Below, piece after piece: positions 11,932 to 23,050 of a DNA stretch of 64,000 nucleotides (within the stretch, counting starts at the first letter, position 1; each line of letters starts with the position of its first letter). The stretch is from Ceratodon purpureus. Taxonomy: Eukaryota; Streptophyta; Bryopsida; Pseudoditrichales; Ditrichaceae. The notes beneath the pieces are model-generated. The model worked only from the letters and a program-made list of their open reading frames with translations. It did not search any database and was not told the DNA's origin. A program made the position numbers and the translations under genes. The stretch lies in the NCBI GenBank assembly GCA_014871385.1, contig CM026426.1, positions 85,332,947-85,396,946 of the forward strand, given 5' to 3'.

Positions 11932-12870
11932 GCTGAACCTAGGTGGGGAGAGAAAGCCAAGGTGAACAGGAACTCGACAAAGAAAAACATGAACAACATA
12001 AGGGAAGAGGCGGAGCCGAGAAGCGATGGGACTGAAGAGGAGCTACTGTTGAAGGTTTCCCATGCCCAATTGGAGAACCAAAGGTGCGACGGATCCTAAA
12101 CACAAGGTCCCCGGAAGATGGAAAGAAGAGAAGGAGGAGACCAACCTCGAATACAACCCTAAAGCCTAATACAATGTTAGGACAGAGCGATACGAGGACA
12201 GCAAATCGAGAAGAACATGAAGACAGTAAGACATTAGGACAGCAAAACTTCGTGACTACAAGACAACATAAACCTTCAAAACAAAGGGCAAAGCTCAAAC
12301 GAGAAGAGAGGTACGATGCTCAGTAGTGACCAGCGCGTGTAGAGGTCCCATGGCAGTAGCCTCACTTGATTTCACGCTTCCGACACCTCCTGCCTACATC
12401 GCGTGTCCACACACACGAAGACGCCCTCAATTGCCGAAGCTTGCTGCCCACCTGCAATCCAAGATGCAATCGCCTTCCTCACCGTCACAATAGCACCGCT
12501 CTCCAAGGACACAGAATGCGTCCCCGCCTCCTGGCTAGCACCATCCCGAAGTCTAAAACCTAGGCGGAAACATGGGCCCCGGGATCGCCCACCTGGCCTC
12601 CAGAACTCCAGTCCGTCAACAACCTCCGAGGGGTTTCCGAGTCTTGAATTGCAGCCTGAAACTCCTACTTTACCAACCTTGGACGCTCTAAGACAGCATG
12701 CCCCTCTTTCCCGGAGAAGGAATGCTCATGGCCAGCGGCACAAAACCTTGACCACGATATCACACAATGCAGAGACATCCCAAACCCCTAACCTCTGCTA
12801 ATGCACACCCTAAACGCCATAGCCATTGTGAGTATTCCCTACCTCAGAATTCAAAACCTGCCTGTCCTAA
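11632..12870. repeat. TTAGGACAG motif cluster, 5' side of island B gene
   Basis: TTAGGACAA lies in the first intron at 11632. TTAGGACAG occurs at 12177 and 12234, and CTGTCCTAA at 12862. The remaining 11950-12880 sequence upstream of the gene shows no convincing reading frame. Confidence 0.6.
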
Positions 12871-12889
12871 ACTCAGGGGCAAAACGTCG

Positions 12890-13130
12890 AATCATGCTGA
12901 ATGCAGAACGGGAGAGACGTCGCGGGGCGCGGGGGTGGACGCTCGACGAGGGCAACAGGACCGGGATGAAGAATGGGTGACGGATAGACAGGGCGGGGAA
13001 CTCCAGCCCGGGCGCGGGGGCTCACCACGGGCGCGCGGGGCTTTGCCCAGGGTCGGGGACGGCCTGGTTCGGGGAAGGGGAGGGTTGGGGGGCGTTGCGC
13101 TACCCCTGCCCGCGTGAGGGGCGGCTGCAA
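12890..13130. other. GC-rich segment at the edge of island B
   Basis: The segment is very G-rich (GGCGCGGGGGTGG and similar), with Gly/Arg/Pro translations in all frames. It separates island B from AT-rich repeats to the right. No gene is supported. Confidence 0.5.
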
Positions 13131-13345
13131 CGCTCAATGGGGCAAAATAGAGAGACCCTGAATATGAATGGAAACATGTCTGCTGTATGTTGATATCCAA
13201 GGACCAAACTGAGAAAGGTAGAAAATGTCTTGAAATTGTGGGACTTTCTCAATGCTTGCAATCTTTTAGAAAATGTATGATGGGAAAATGTACAATAGAA
13301 ATGTTGCCATATGACACCTACCTCTTCCCAGCCACACTACTTCTG

Positions 13346-13938
13346 GTAGGCCCACAACTTAATTTGTGGAATGAAGGAGTGGTTGGGGTGATAAGAGGAG
13401 AAAACTCTACATACTCTTAGGGTTGTCATAAGAGACGGACATGGGCAAAAATTTCTGGACACGGACGGACGGACGGACCGGTCGGTCCGGGGTGAAAATT
13501 GAACATATTCTATGAACATTCTATGAATACTCCTAATTCTTTTTCAAATATGCTCGAATATGCTTGAATATTCTCTTATGGACTGGACATGACCCCTAAC
13601 AGACGGACAAGCGGACCGGACGGTCTTTCCGGCGAGGAGGTCCTATGAACAACCATGCATACTCTGGCAAATTCTTACTCTCTTTTTATTTTATTACAGA
13701 ATGACAACCCCCCACAAGATTTACCCAAAGTCCAAAATTCATCCAAAGTGTAACTTGTCTCACAATTGTTCTAATCTCCATTCATACCAAGATGCAACTA
13801 GTCTTGTAAATTCTCAATACTTGGAAAATATTCTCCACTTCTTTCTAACCACAAAACCTCGGGTAGGCCCACAACTGAATTTGTGGAATGAGATCTTGGT
13901 TAAGGTGAAAAGAAACATCATCTATACAAAACTTGGAA
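13346..13938 (+). repeat. Direct repeat pair about 518 bp apart
   Basis: GTAGGCCCACAACT-T/G-AATTTGTGGAATGA occurs at about 13346 and again at about 13864. Each is followed by related text (GGTTGGGGTGA and GGTTAAGGTGA). They may belong to the 5' region of the LINE that follows. Confidence 0.7.
13436..13640. repeat. GGAC simple repeat with palindromic centre
   Basis: A run of (GGAC)n ends in GGACCGGTCGGTCCGG at about 13465-13490. A second, related stretch (CAGACGGACAAGCGGACCGG) lies at about 13600-13625. No gene is implied. Confidence 0.6.
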
Positions 13939-14180
13939 AACTCAAAATTCATCCAAAATTTGGAATTCATCCAAAGTTCAATGTTCATCCAAAATTTAGA
14001 ATTCATCCAAAATTAAGATTTCATCCAAAATCCAAAATTCATCCAAAATCCAAAATTCCTCCATACTTCATACTTCATCCAAAATTCATATTACATCCAG
14101 AATCTACATTTCATTCAAAATGTAGAATACATGTCAATTATAAACTCCACAAAAAATATAGATTTTACTTGAAATACAAA
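13735..14180 (+). repeat. ATTCATCCAAAA tandem repeat
   Basis: From about 13920 to 14110 a unit of about 18 bp (ATTCATCCAAAATTTAGA-like) repeats some ten times. In one frame it reads as degenerate (I/F)-HPK-(F/S) hexapeptides. An isolated related copy lies at 13735. The array is immediately upstream of LINE copy 1 and may be its 5' untranslated region. Confidence 0.75.
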
Positions 14181-14561
14181 AATCATCTCAAATAGAAAAT
14201 CTACTCTCTTCCTAAATCTTACATAACACTAGATACTATACAAAGTCTTTTAAACAAACACTCTACAACTATGATCTACCAACACCAAGAGACAATAGAA
14301 TACTCCTTTCAACATCACGAGAAAATAGAATACGAAAAGAATACAAATCAACACATATACAATTAGTTTGCTAACTCAATTACAAACCAATCACCCGAAT
14401 TCACTACAACCTCACATTACCTACCTTCACGTCTAGAACAAATGATACCTGCATTATCTAATCTATTCAACACAACAAAATTCATAACAACAAACTATTA
14501 TAAATTAAATTATAAAAACCCTAAAACTAGTATTTACCAAGGATACTACTTTATAAACAAA

Positions 14562-14612
14562 TTAACCCTACTTCAATGCAGGGACATTGAATCAAACCCA
14601 AGGCCAATGCCC
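14562..14612 (+). other. 2A-like translational recoding motif, degenerate
   Basis: The frame reads LTLLQCRDIESNPRPMP. It matches the 2A signature G-D-V/I-E-x-N-P-G-P except that both Gly are Arg. Copy 2 (39549-39602) reads LALLQCGDIETNFGPMP, with both Gly intact but Pro replaced by Phe, so the ancestral element very probably had a canonical 2A. In other LINEs, 2A peptides separate a short upstream product from the polyprotein co-translationally. Confidence 0.75.
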
Positions 14613-15010
14613 AACATACTTAGAACTCATCCAGCCAAACATAAGAAAAGAACTAAAAGATACTTTATCCCTAGCACAACTAAATTGCGCCCGGAATACC
14701 AACATATTGCAATATCATTTGCTCCAATTTTAATAACTAACCACCATCTACACATCAAGCAATTATTGAATTTCCACACCTACATCGAAATATACAAACA
14801 CAAATACAATCTCCATTACCTCACAAACTATATGCATTAATTGTTACCATACACCCACTCATAAATACATGTAATGATATTTGAGCTCAGCCCCGCATTT
14901 ACCACTTCAATGATATTTGGACTAATAGAGTAATAATTAGACTAGCTAACCTAAATAACCCTCTAGAAAGACACGTCCTCACTCAACAGCCTTATACCAA
15001 AATCATTGAG

Positions 15011-16010
15011 ATGAACCAAGACCTAATATCCCCAAAAAATTCAAGTCATGATGAACTATACAAATTTATCAATAATCAAGATGCACCACCAACACCTATC
15101 ATACTCCAAAGAAAATTTCCTTTTTTACCAAACAAACTAATCACAGAAGCTTTACGCTGTTTCGAGAGTCTAAATGAATACTCACATCCACCACCTCTTC
15201 CAAACATCCCAACACCTCCTCTGAGAATAAACATCAACACTAATGACGAAACAAAAATAATAACTTGGAATGCATCTTCGCTTAATACGGCTCTACCAAA
15301 CCTACAAAATCTTGTAAACAACTTTTTAAGGAATACGACAATTATAAACATCCAAGAAACAAAACTCACAGCAACCAAATCCACTAAATGGATACAAAAT
15401 CTATTTCCTAAATACAAACTCATTTTTAATAACACACATGCCCTCACAAGATGCATGCAACAAAGAATGCCCTACACCCCCGGAAGAGGAGGCCTACTCA
15501 CACTTATACACAATAAATATGCTTTCCCTGGAAATATTACCAAATTCCCTACACCAGCAAACATTTCCCCATATCTACAAATAATAAAAATAAACAACCA
15601 TCCGTTACTACCATGGTTAATCATACACTTATATATGCCCACACACCAAGAAGACATCCGCCTCGTCCCCCACATCCAAACTACAATCACAAACCAAATA
15701 ATTGCACACCCTGATCATACATACATCTTGTGTGGAGCTTCAATCGAGATATAGCACTAAACGGAAGACAAAACCACAACACCAACACTCCACCACAAGA
15801 AGAAGATATTCAATGGAAAAACTTTATCAACTCACTAAATCTAGAATACATCCCAACAAACACAACATTCTCTAGACAAGGTGGCTACAACTACACATCA
15901 ACTAGCCTTATAGATGGTTTCTACATAAAATCCCTAGACAATACTAGATTCACCTCCACGACAAACACAAATTTGAATCTAAACTCAGATCATTAGCCAG
16001 TCACCTTACA
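15011..16010 (+). pseudogene. LINE copy 1 APE-type endonuclease domain
   Basis: Landmarks of an apurinic-like endonuclease are visible: NIQETKLT (metal-binding Glu), GRGGLLTLI, ILCG-(D)-FN, TSTSLIDGFYI and NSDH-PV near the end. Between LCG and the next residue a single base is missing compared with copy 2 (GDFN encoded at 40726-40737). The frame therefore changes near 15736 and the catalytic GDFN is lost. A TAG replaces the codon after the final SDH (15994-15996). Confidence 0.8.
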
Positions 16011-16843
16011 CATTCCACAAAACCTATTGATAGCCGGGCTCCCATTACTACCCCAACAATTAGAATCTTAAACCCAATACTTCTAGAAAACTTAGAAAAG
16101 TTTAATATTGAATTTTTGAAAAAAATTCTATACAAATAAATGAACTAACCAGAGTATTAGAAAACAATGACCATCTTACCCCTGCTTTATGGCGAGAAGC
16201 TTGCGCATCCTTAGACAAAATTGTAGAAAAAATCTTGGAAACCATTGAAAAAACATGTAACGCAACCCCACTACCACAACTCACAAATAGAACAAGGCAA
16301 CAAGGCGGCTTTTTACCTCGAAAACTAGCCAAAGAATGGAAAAAACATCTTGCCACATATCATCTTATCAGAAGAACTATATACATCGCAAAAAATAACC
16401 CTCGATGGTAAACACACCCCATATTGAACAAAATACGTAGCCACCAATAAGTACAAATCCCACATCCAGCAGCAACGGACTCTATACCGAACGAATGGAT
16501 CAATGACATAGCTAATATCGCAAAAACTGCTAACTAGGAAGCCAGGAAAATAACCGCAAAATACACTAAAGATTGCATCCACAAAGCTGTATCAAAATAT
16601 CGACAACTGTATGAAAAAAGCCCCAAAAAAGTAAATAGAAAAGTCTTCAAAAACTCTGAAACTTCACCTTTTGACTCTATAATGGACAGACAAAATAACA
16701 TCTGAACTCGTCCGGAAGATATTGCTCAAGAAATATACATCCATAAGTCTATTAGTAACTGGCCAACAGTCCCCACATGTCACTATCAAACTACACACCC
16801 TCCACAATGCACATGTAGCGTTAGACAATACCCATGGCATGAC

Positions 16844-18650
16844 TTGGGTGGATTCACAATTGATCAACGCAGAGAACCACAAATCCCCCTACACACATAT
16901 TTTGACCAAGAAACTTACGATTTATGCCTCAAAAATCTAGGAAATAACAAAGCCCTAGGCCCAGACAAACTACCTAACTCTATTCTGAAAAATATGCCTC
17001 CACGATTCCACAAACTACTATTTCTATTTTTTAAACACTGCTACAAACAAAAACAAATACCTGCAACATGGAAAACTAGTCTAACTATCTTATTTTATAA
17101 AAAAGGTGATCCATCACAACTTGCTGATGATTTAGCAGTTATTGCCAACAAATTAGCATCATTACAAATACAACTAAATAAATTAGACAAATTCTGTGAA
17201 TGGGCTGGAATGGATCTTGGTATACCTAAATGTGCAGTGACCGGATGCCCAAATAAATCAAAAATGAACCCCATAGCATTCAAAGCATAGATCCAAGCCA
17301 CCAATATAAACTACAGAAACCAACCAATACCAGTTTTGGACCAACATGATCCTTATACATACCTTGGAATAAACCTTGCACCATCACTTAAATGGAAAAC
17401 ACAAATAAACACCACCACGGCTAAAGTCATCAAACAATGTCAAGCCTTAGTGGCTTGCCCAGCCACTATGAAACAAAATATCAATATGGCCGATACAGTC
17501 ATACGCGCCGGTATTGCATACAGCTTCTACGCAGTACCATACTCTATGCCAGCCATTAGAAAACTTGACAAAAAGATCATAGCACTCCACAAAACAATAT
17601 GTGGACTACCAAAAAGTACATCTAATATTGCTACACAACTCCCACATGATCGGAGTGGAAGCCTTTTCATTAAAAAAATGCCTATCTACGATGTATTGGA
17701 GAACAATTACAAAATGCCTTGAATGACAAAGGCAGACTCAGTAAAATATACTTTGGCTTGATACAGTTCATACTTGCAAAATTTGGAGGCTCCAAAGAAA
17801 TAGACCGCATCAAATATCAAGATTGTGTGAGATCCCCTATCACTAGAATATTATTTTTACTTAAACATGAAGCTAGAGTCCACCTTAAAAGCACAATAGA
17901 AAATTTTCTATCAAACCCATCCCCACTCAAAACCGCATGGATGCAAGAAGCACAATACCTACATGGCCTAAACCCCAAAACCTCTCTCAAACTACTACAA
18001 AAACTACTATTACATAATATAACAAAATTAGAACAAATAACCATGCCTAACGGTACCACCCTAATGAATCCAGACGACTTTAAAATATACCACTCTAATC
18101 CCACAAAACTCATAAAAAGTGCGCTAAATATTGCTAGTCAACTATCCTGCCAACCCACTTGCCATCAAAGACGCCAAATACCATGCCGATTCCAATTCCA
18201 CTTCCTCCCAAGAACTCTAAAAATTGATTACACATTATTAAACCACAACATCCTACCACAACAACTGATCCCCCTAGTACACCCTCCCAACCCTCCTATC
18301 CCCGAACTTCCTCCTCCTTCCAACAATATGCTTAAATATCCAAGACAATTCCCCATACACACAATACTAAACCACAAGCAAAGTAAAATCAAAGATCCAA
18401 ATGGGATAAACTATAAAGATACAACATATTTATGCCAATGGACCACGCCAAATAATAATACATACAACAAATGGCGTCGTGAAAGCGAACTTTTCCCTTG
18501 GAGTGACACTAACACTTGTCTCCACAATACTGAATTACTTACCCAATACTACACTAAACAACAACATAAACACTTTTTAAACATCATCAAAAAACACTTC
18601 TCCATAGACAAAGAAAATGGCCGGCACCTCATCACCATCCCGTGAACTAG
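16844..18650 (+). pseudogene. LINE copy 1 reverse transcriptase remnant with internal deletion
   Basis: The frame contains NKALGPDKLPNSILKNM (RT motif 0/1 region) and FYKKGDPSQL, then jumps directly to ADDLAVIANKL, the YADD-containing motif C. Copy 2 has about 425 bp between the same points (42110-42533), including motif A. The palm domain is thus missing here. A TAG at 17288 and an extra A in an A run near 17672-17679 further disrupt it. After that, thumb and linker text (IKYQDCVRSPITRILFLLKHE and following) runs openly to TGA at 18643. The identical deletion is present in copy 3. Confidence 0.8.
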
Positions 18651-18651
18651 A

Positions 18652-20446
18652 CTACTATGGCTATGGAAACAATATCAACATGCAAAAAATACCCCACATG
18701 GCCTTGAGCCATCCACCCAATCATTTGAAACTGAAATTGTGTGGCTATATCAAAGATATAAATATCGTATTCCAAAAAATGATCCACTTAAATGTGCTCA
18801 ATATACAATACCAACTGAAATATTAGACTTACTAATTGCAACATTCAACATCCACCAATCTTACTTTTCATCACCAGTTACATGCCCTACACAATTTACC
18901 CAATTTTACTCACCATTTCCACGAGATATAATATTTGGCTCCCTAGGGAAAGCATTTGATCATAAATGGAAAGGAATTGGCTACGCTCACCCCCACAATG
19001 AAACCGACTTACAACAAGCCATTCACTGGGCCCGCCTTGCGACAAAAAATGACCCAAACACTATCACCATACTCATCTCTCCCGATACTAATTGGTACCA
19101 AAACTTTGATCCATACACTGGCCCATTCCCGGACACACACATTATTGCCCATTTTGCTGCAGACACCATTATATATGAAGAACCAACAATTCCCCCCAAA
19201 CTTAAACTTGAAAGAAAAGAACTTTTTACGCTCAGAATACTCTGTATCTACCACCAAAACAACAACATAGGTACTCACGAACAAATGAATCAACTCGTTC
19301 ATGCAATCAACAATCTCCAAATATTACAAATTCACACACAAATTGCATCTCCGACTGCCTTAAACATCCATGTCAATCCCAGTAAAAAATGGTCCAAATT
19401 AAACTATCCAAACACCCCCGCAAATAACTCAACATCTAACCCCCAACTACCAAATTACCAAACAAATCTACCACTAAAATTCCACCCCCATTTTGGTTAC
19501 TACACAGATGGATCATTTAAACCCCCAAAAGAAATTGGCGACGGTAAATGGTTGAGAGAAAGAGCTGGATACGGTATTTACAGCCCCAAAGGCCTCAATA
19601 TCCCCAAAAGACTCTACGGACATCAAAATATACTACGTGCAGAAATGATGGCAATACATAAAACACTCAGAATTATCCACACACAATTTCCCAACAAACC
19701 AGCATATATATTTACCGACTGTCTAAATGTACTATATTTACTTAATACACAAATAAAACATCCCACACTACATAATAGTCACCCCAATCAAACCACACTT
19801 GCCTCCATAGTAGAACTACTCCAACAAAGAACACAACCAATTTCACTATACAAAGTTAGAGCACACATCAACATTGACGGCAACAAAGAAGCAGATTACT
19901 TAGCAAAACAAGGCCTAAAGCTAGCACATAGAAAAGCCCTACACTCATACGAACATGCCTATGCTACTCCGTTCTACTTCCAAAAAGATAACTGGCCTTC
20001 GAGAATAGATGTTCTAGATAAAGGACCAGTTAGAACTCTAGAAAAACAAATAAAGAAATATGACAAAGAAAACAATCTAGAAATCATGGCCATACAAATT
20101 CCCATTATTTGCAAATGGACGGGAAACGCAGACATAGACAATGAACTTTCTAACGAATTTTGGGAAAATCCAGCCATCACAGACAAACAAAAATCATGCC
20201 TCATAAAATTCCGTACGGGAACTTACATGGGGCATGCTAGAAAACAAATGTTTTTTGAAAGAGAAAGATTTCCATCTATCACATGTCCCATTTGCAGTTC
20301 ACGTGAACCGGATACATGGCTACATGTATTACTCACATGCCAACAACAACATATACACTCCCTCTGAGTCAAAAGACACAACAAAGCAGTATGGGAAATT
20401 AGAAAACTACTAGTCTCATCCAAAAAAATCTCGTTGTTTAATTCTA
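18652..20446 (+). pseudogene. LINE copy 1 RNase H domain and CCHC zinc knuckle
   Basis: A long open frame encodes a type I RNase H domain: YYTDGSFKPP (first Asp), ILRAEMMAIHKTL (Glu), YIFTDCLNVLYLL (Asp) and RAHINIDGNKEADYLAKQG (final His/Asp region). All catalytic carboxylates are present. A C-x2-C-x8-H-x4-C knuckle follows (CPICSSREPDTWLHVLLTC). The frame ends at TGA 20365-20367. Coding text continues in the same frame (VKRHNKAVWEIRKLL) before shifting by one base near 20450 into the REL domain. Confidence 0.85.
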
Positions 20447-20959
20447 ATGAATGCGGGCACCTTCAATGATAAACCCTCAGAAAATACCGTTCCCAATTGC
20501 TTACTTACATGTACATGTGGCACACAGAGATGTCATTGTAACTCTAGATTTAGACTAGACATTCTCTACGTTAAAGGTTTACCATACCAAAGCGATCCCC
20601 CTACAGAAATAGACCCCAATCTTACCATACAATTGATTGAGTTCACATATTGCAATGACAGATTCTCACCAGAAACACTTGAAGCTAAAACCAACAAATA
20701 CAATCCATTAATTGCCAGTATTACCGCTAGAGGATGGAAAGTCGATTCCTTTATTGTCATCACAGCAGGCACGAGAGCTACCACACACATTCCATCAATG
20801 AAATTACTTGTAGACAATTTCAAAATACCTTTGCCTACCATCAAAAACACCTTCAAAAACATAAACACTATCGCCATACAATACGCCATGTCTATTCTTC
20901 TTCATAAAAGAAGAATAGAAAACCACCAACCATTACCCAAAACATTAGATCTCCCATAG
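20447..20959 (+). CDS. LINE copy 1 C-terminal REL-type (PD-(D/E)XK-like) endonuclease domain
   Basis: This is an intact 170-codon frame, certainly the C-terminal part of the LINE polyprotein and not a separate gene. Conserved elements are RFRLDILYVKGLP (the D of the nuclease motif), LIEFTYCNDRF (the E strand), a K-x2-KYNPLI helix, GWKVDSFIVITAGTR and a final KRRIENHQPLP. The pattern RxD, IEFTxC, KYxxL, GWxV, GxR is the same as in the C-terminal nuclease-like domain of many RLE-bearing LINEs. The domain is followed by TAG at 20957. The fold assignment rests on motif recognition only. Confidence 0.65.
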   Translation: MNAGTFNDKPSENTVPNCLLTCTCGTQRCHCNSRFRLDILYVKGLPYQSDPPTEIDPNLTIQLIEFTYCNDRFSPETLEAKTNKYNPLIASITARGWKVDSFIVITAGTRATTHIPSMKLLVDNFKIPLPTIKNTFKNINTIAIQYAMSILLHKRRIENHQPLPKTLDLP

Positions 20960-21465
20960 TCAAAACCCAAAGTTATAATAAAAAGACAAATAAATTTTTT
21001 AGTAGCTAGAGCTACTTTATTTTAAATTGTTAGCATACGGGTGTCAAGTCTCTTGCCAACTTCTTGCAAAGGGGGCTGTTGGTTGGCACAACTCATCTAC
21101 TGCATGCGATCGCTCACTCAGCAGTACCAAGCCACTTCATCCCTCACATCCACTCAAACGAGTCCATCAGGGTTCGAACCCGGACCAGATAAATAAGACA
21201 AATGCTCACCTCCAACCAACAATGAGCTCGTGGCTTGGTGTCCAAAATCACAATGAAATGAATCTTGAGAAGATAGTCACTACTATTACTTGTTACTTGT
21301 TACTGGTTACTAGTTACTGGTTACTTTGTGACTAAAGTGTCTACTCTCGAAAGGGGGGAGTAGATCTTTACTTCCATACCTTTGTCCTGTGGGCATTGGA
21401 TTGGGGGTGGATCGAACAGACACTTAATTCACTTTGGTCTCCTCCGGAGACCGTAGTTTCTCTCT
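20960..21465 (+). other. LINE copy 1 3' tail
   Basis: This is the non-coding tail. It holds (GTTACT)n-like repeats (21281-21325), an antisense tRNA-like segment (21165-21236) and a terminal hairpin with arms GGTCTCC and GGAGACC (21436-21452). The same tail occurs inverted at 44160-44665. Confidence 0.7.
21165..21236 (-). other. tRNA-derived-like segment, antisense in the LINE tail
   Basis: Read on the minus strand, a D-arm-like GAGCTCATTGTTGGTTGG ... GTGAGC is followed after about 25 nt by CCGGGTTCGAACCCTGATGG, a good T-arm/B-box (GGTTCGAACCC). No complementary acceptor stem or convincing anticodon arm is seen, so it is not called a tRNA gene. It could be a SINE-like or Pol III promoter remnant. 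A second copy lies on the plus strand at 44389-44460. Confidence 0.45.
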
Positions 21466-22260
21466 CTCTTTGGTGGAGCCAACAGTGGACAAGCATCAGA
21501 TTCTGTCAACGATGAGGACCCCCACGAAGGTGGAAGCAATGTGGATCCTGAGGAAGGTTGCAACTCCAAAGACGATGAGGACGCTGGCAACAACGTGGGC
21601 AGCAATGACGCTAGCAACGACCGAGTGAATTGAGTGCAATGCATTGCAAACTCACTGTATGGACATATAGAATGTGGCTACCAACAATGTTTTCATTTAG
21701 TTGGGGTGGACCATGCTTAATCCCTAAACATGTTTTATAAGTTTTTACTACAATAACAATCTACAAATAGAATGACCAAATTTTTGTGACTTTTTTGGAT
21801 GTCAACAATATTTTAATATATATAGGCTAGACCATGGTTCACTCCTAAATATGTTATTTGGTTATTTCACTAGAATGGCCAATCCAAGAGATTATTACTC
21901 TCCATAATGATGAATTCAATGAATGTGTCTTAGTAATCATATATGGTACTCACCTTTAAATTTTAATTTTAATTTCTATGCTGGTTTTTCTTGATTCCAC
22001 AACAAATGGGGAAGTGAGGTCTAAGGCCGTGGCAATGATTGGCAATTAAGGTCAATGTGAGGTTCCATCCAACTCCTTACGATATCCTTAATAAATGTTG
22101 TCTAAGAGTCTTCAACCCCCCTTAAAGCGTGCTTCGCCACGTGGCAGGCAATTGACTCCAACAAGGGCTGTCCGGAACTGTCTTCGACCTTACTTGTTCT
22201 CCTACTGGATATGTCGTTGACTCCAGCCCGAACTCCGCCTCTCTTCTTCGGTCCTTCTCT
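21466..22260. other. Non-coding flank between LINE copy 1 and island C
   Basis: After the LINE end the sequence is of mixed composition, becoming AT-rich (21640-22000). Near 22120-22250 there is text resembling a gene leader. No supported reading frame or RNA. Confidence 0.5.
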
Positions 22261-23050
22261 TGCTTCCAGCAAGCGTCCTAGTAGTTACACTGACAAGGGA
22301 GTGCCGTGGGTGCCGTGGAGATCGTTACGAGGGAGTGACGGAGCATCGTGCCGTTGAGGAACACCGTAGGCGCAGAGATCATGGCGGAGCTGCAGTAGTC
22401 GTGGCCGTGGGGATTTCTGGGTGCGAGCAGCAGCAGCGTGAAGAGCGGGCCGTGGAGGAGGTGAGGGGGCTGTGGTGACTCCGCGGCATCATCGCGCTGT
22501 AGCGGAAGGCACTGGTGAGGAAGTGCGGCACGACGAGCGGGTGGAGCTGCTGCGCTCAAAGAGAGCTGGAGCAGCTATGAAACCAGCAAGGACGCCCACA
22601 ACAAAGGCTGGCTGCAAGGGGGGGGGGGGGGGGCGCGAAGCTGTAGCTCGCTTTGAGGCGAAGAAGGGAGTTGCGGCCCATGGAGGGAGCTGCGACGCAA
22701 GGAGGGAGTCGCGGCCCAAGGAAGGAGCTACGGCGTAAGGGAGTCGCGGCCCAAGGAGCTGGGGCACAAGAGAGCTGCAGGCCCAGAGAGCTGTGGCGCA
22801 AGGGGCAGCGAGCTACACGTCTTCACGCGCCAATAGTGAAGAGCTCCAAGGTAGGAGAGGAATCCATTGCTTGTTTTCCTTCTCCTCTTCTTTTTCTTGT
22901 TCAGTAGGAGCAAATTGGCGATGGCAAAGTTGAGAGGGGTCGTTACTCATGGCCGCGAAGGTCCTTCAAGCTGTGAGGATTTTTGGGTAAGAACTAAACT
23001 ACACTAATCAGCAAGAATCATCCCCATTGCTTGTGGTCTTTCCTTTTTCA
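22261..23050 (+). other. GA-rich leader region of the island C gene
   Basis: The stretch is G/A-rich and repetitive (GTGGAGGAGGTGAGG; GAAGGGAGTTGCGGCC-like units at 22660-22760) with a G run near 22619-22633. It ends in a pyrimidine tract and CTTTTTCAG acceptor at 23050. It is probably 5' untranslated exon plus intron; the translations are low complexity. Confidence 0.45.

Larger units (their letters stand above)
14442..21465 (+). mobile_element. LINE (non-LTR retrotransposon) copy 1, Dualen/RandI-like
   Basis: The domain order along the element is: 2A-like peptide (14562-14612), APE endonuclease (15011-16010), RT remnant (16844-17722), thumb and linker (17719-18650), RNase H (18652-20366), CCHC knuckle (20285-20340) and REL-type endonuclease domain (20447-20959). 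A 3' tail carries GTTACT repeats and a hairpin. The 3' end is set at 21465 because similarity to the inverted copy 3 stops there, after TTTCTCTCTC. The 5' end is uncertain and may include the ATTCATCC repeats. The copy is dead: there is a 1-bp loss at the endonuclease GDFN motif, the RT core is deleted, and several stops and frameshifts are present. No poly(A) tail is seen. A C-terminal REL domain together with an APE domain is the hallmark of Dualen-type elements; the clade assignment is inference. Confidence 0.85.

Noticed and set aside
22261..22910. Coding exon in the GA-rich region before island C
   Set aside because: Translations in all frames are repetitive (Glu/Arg/Gly/Ala) without globular text, and a good splice acceptor follows at 23050.
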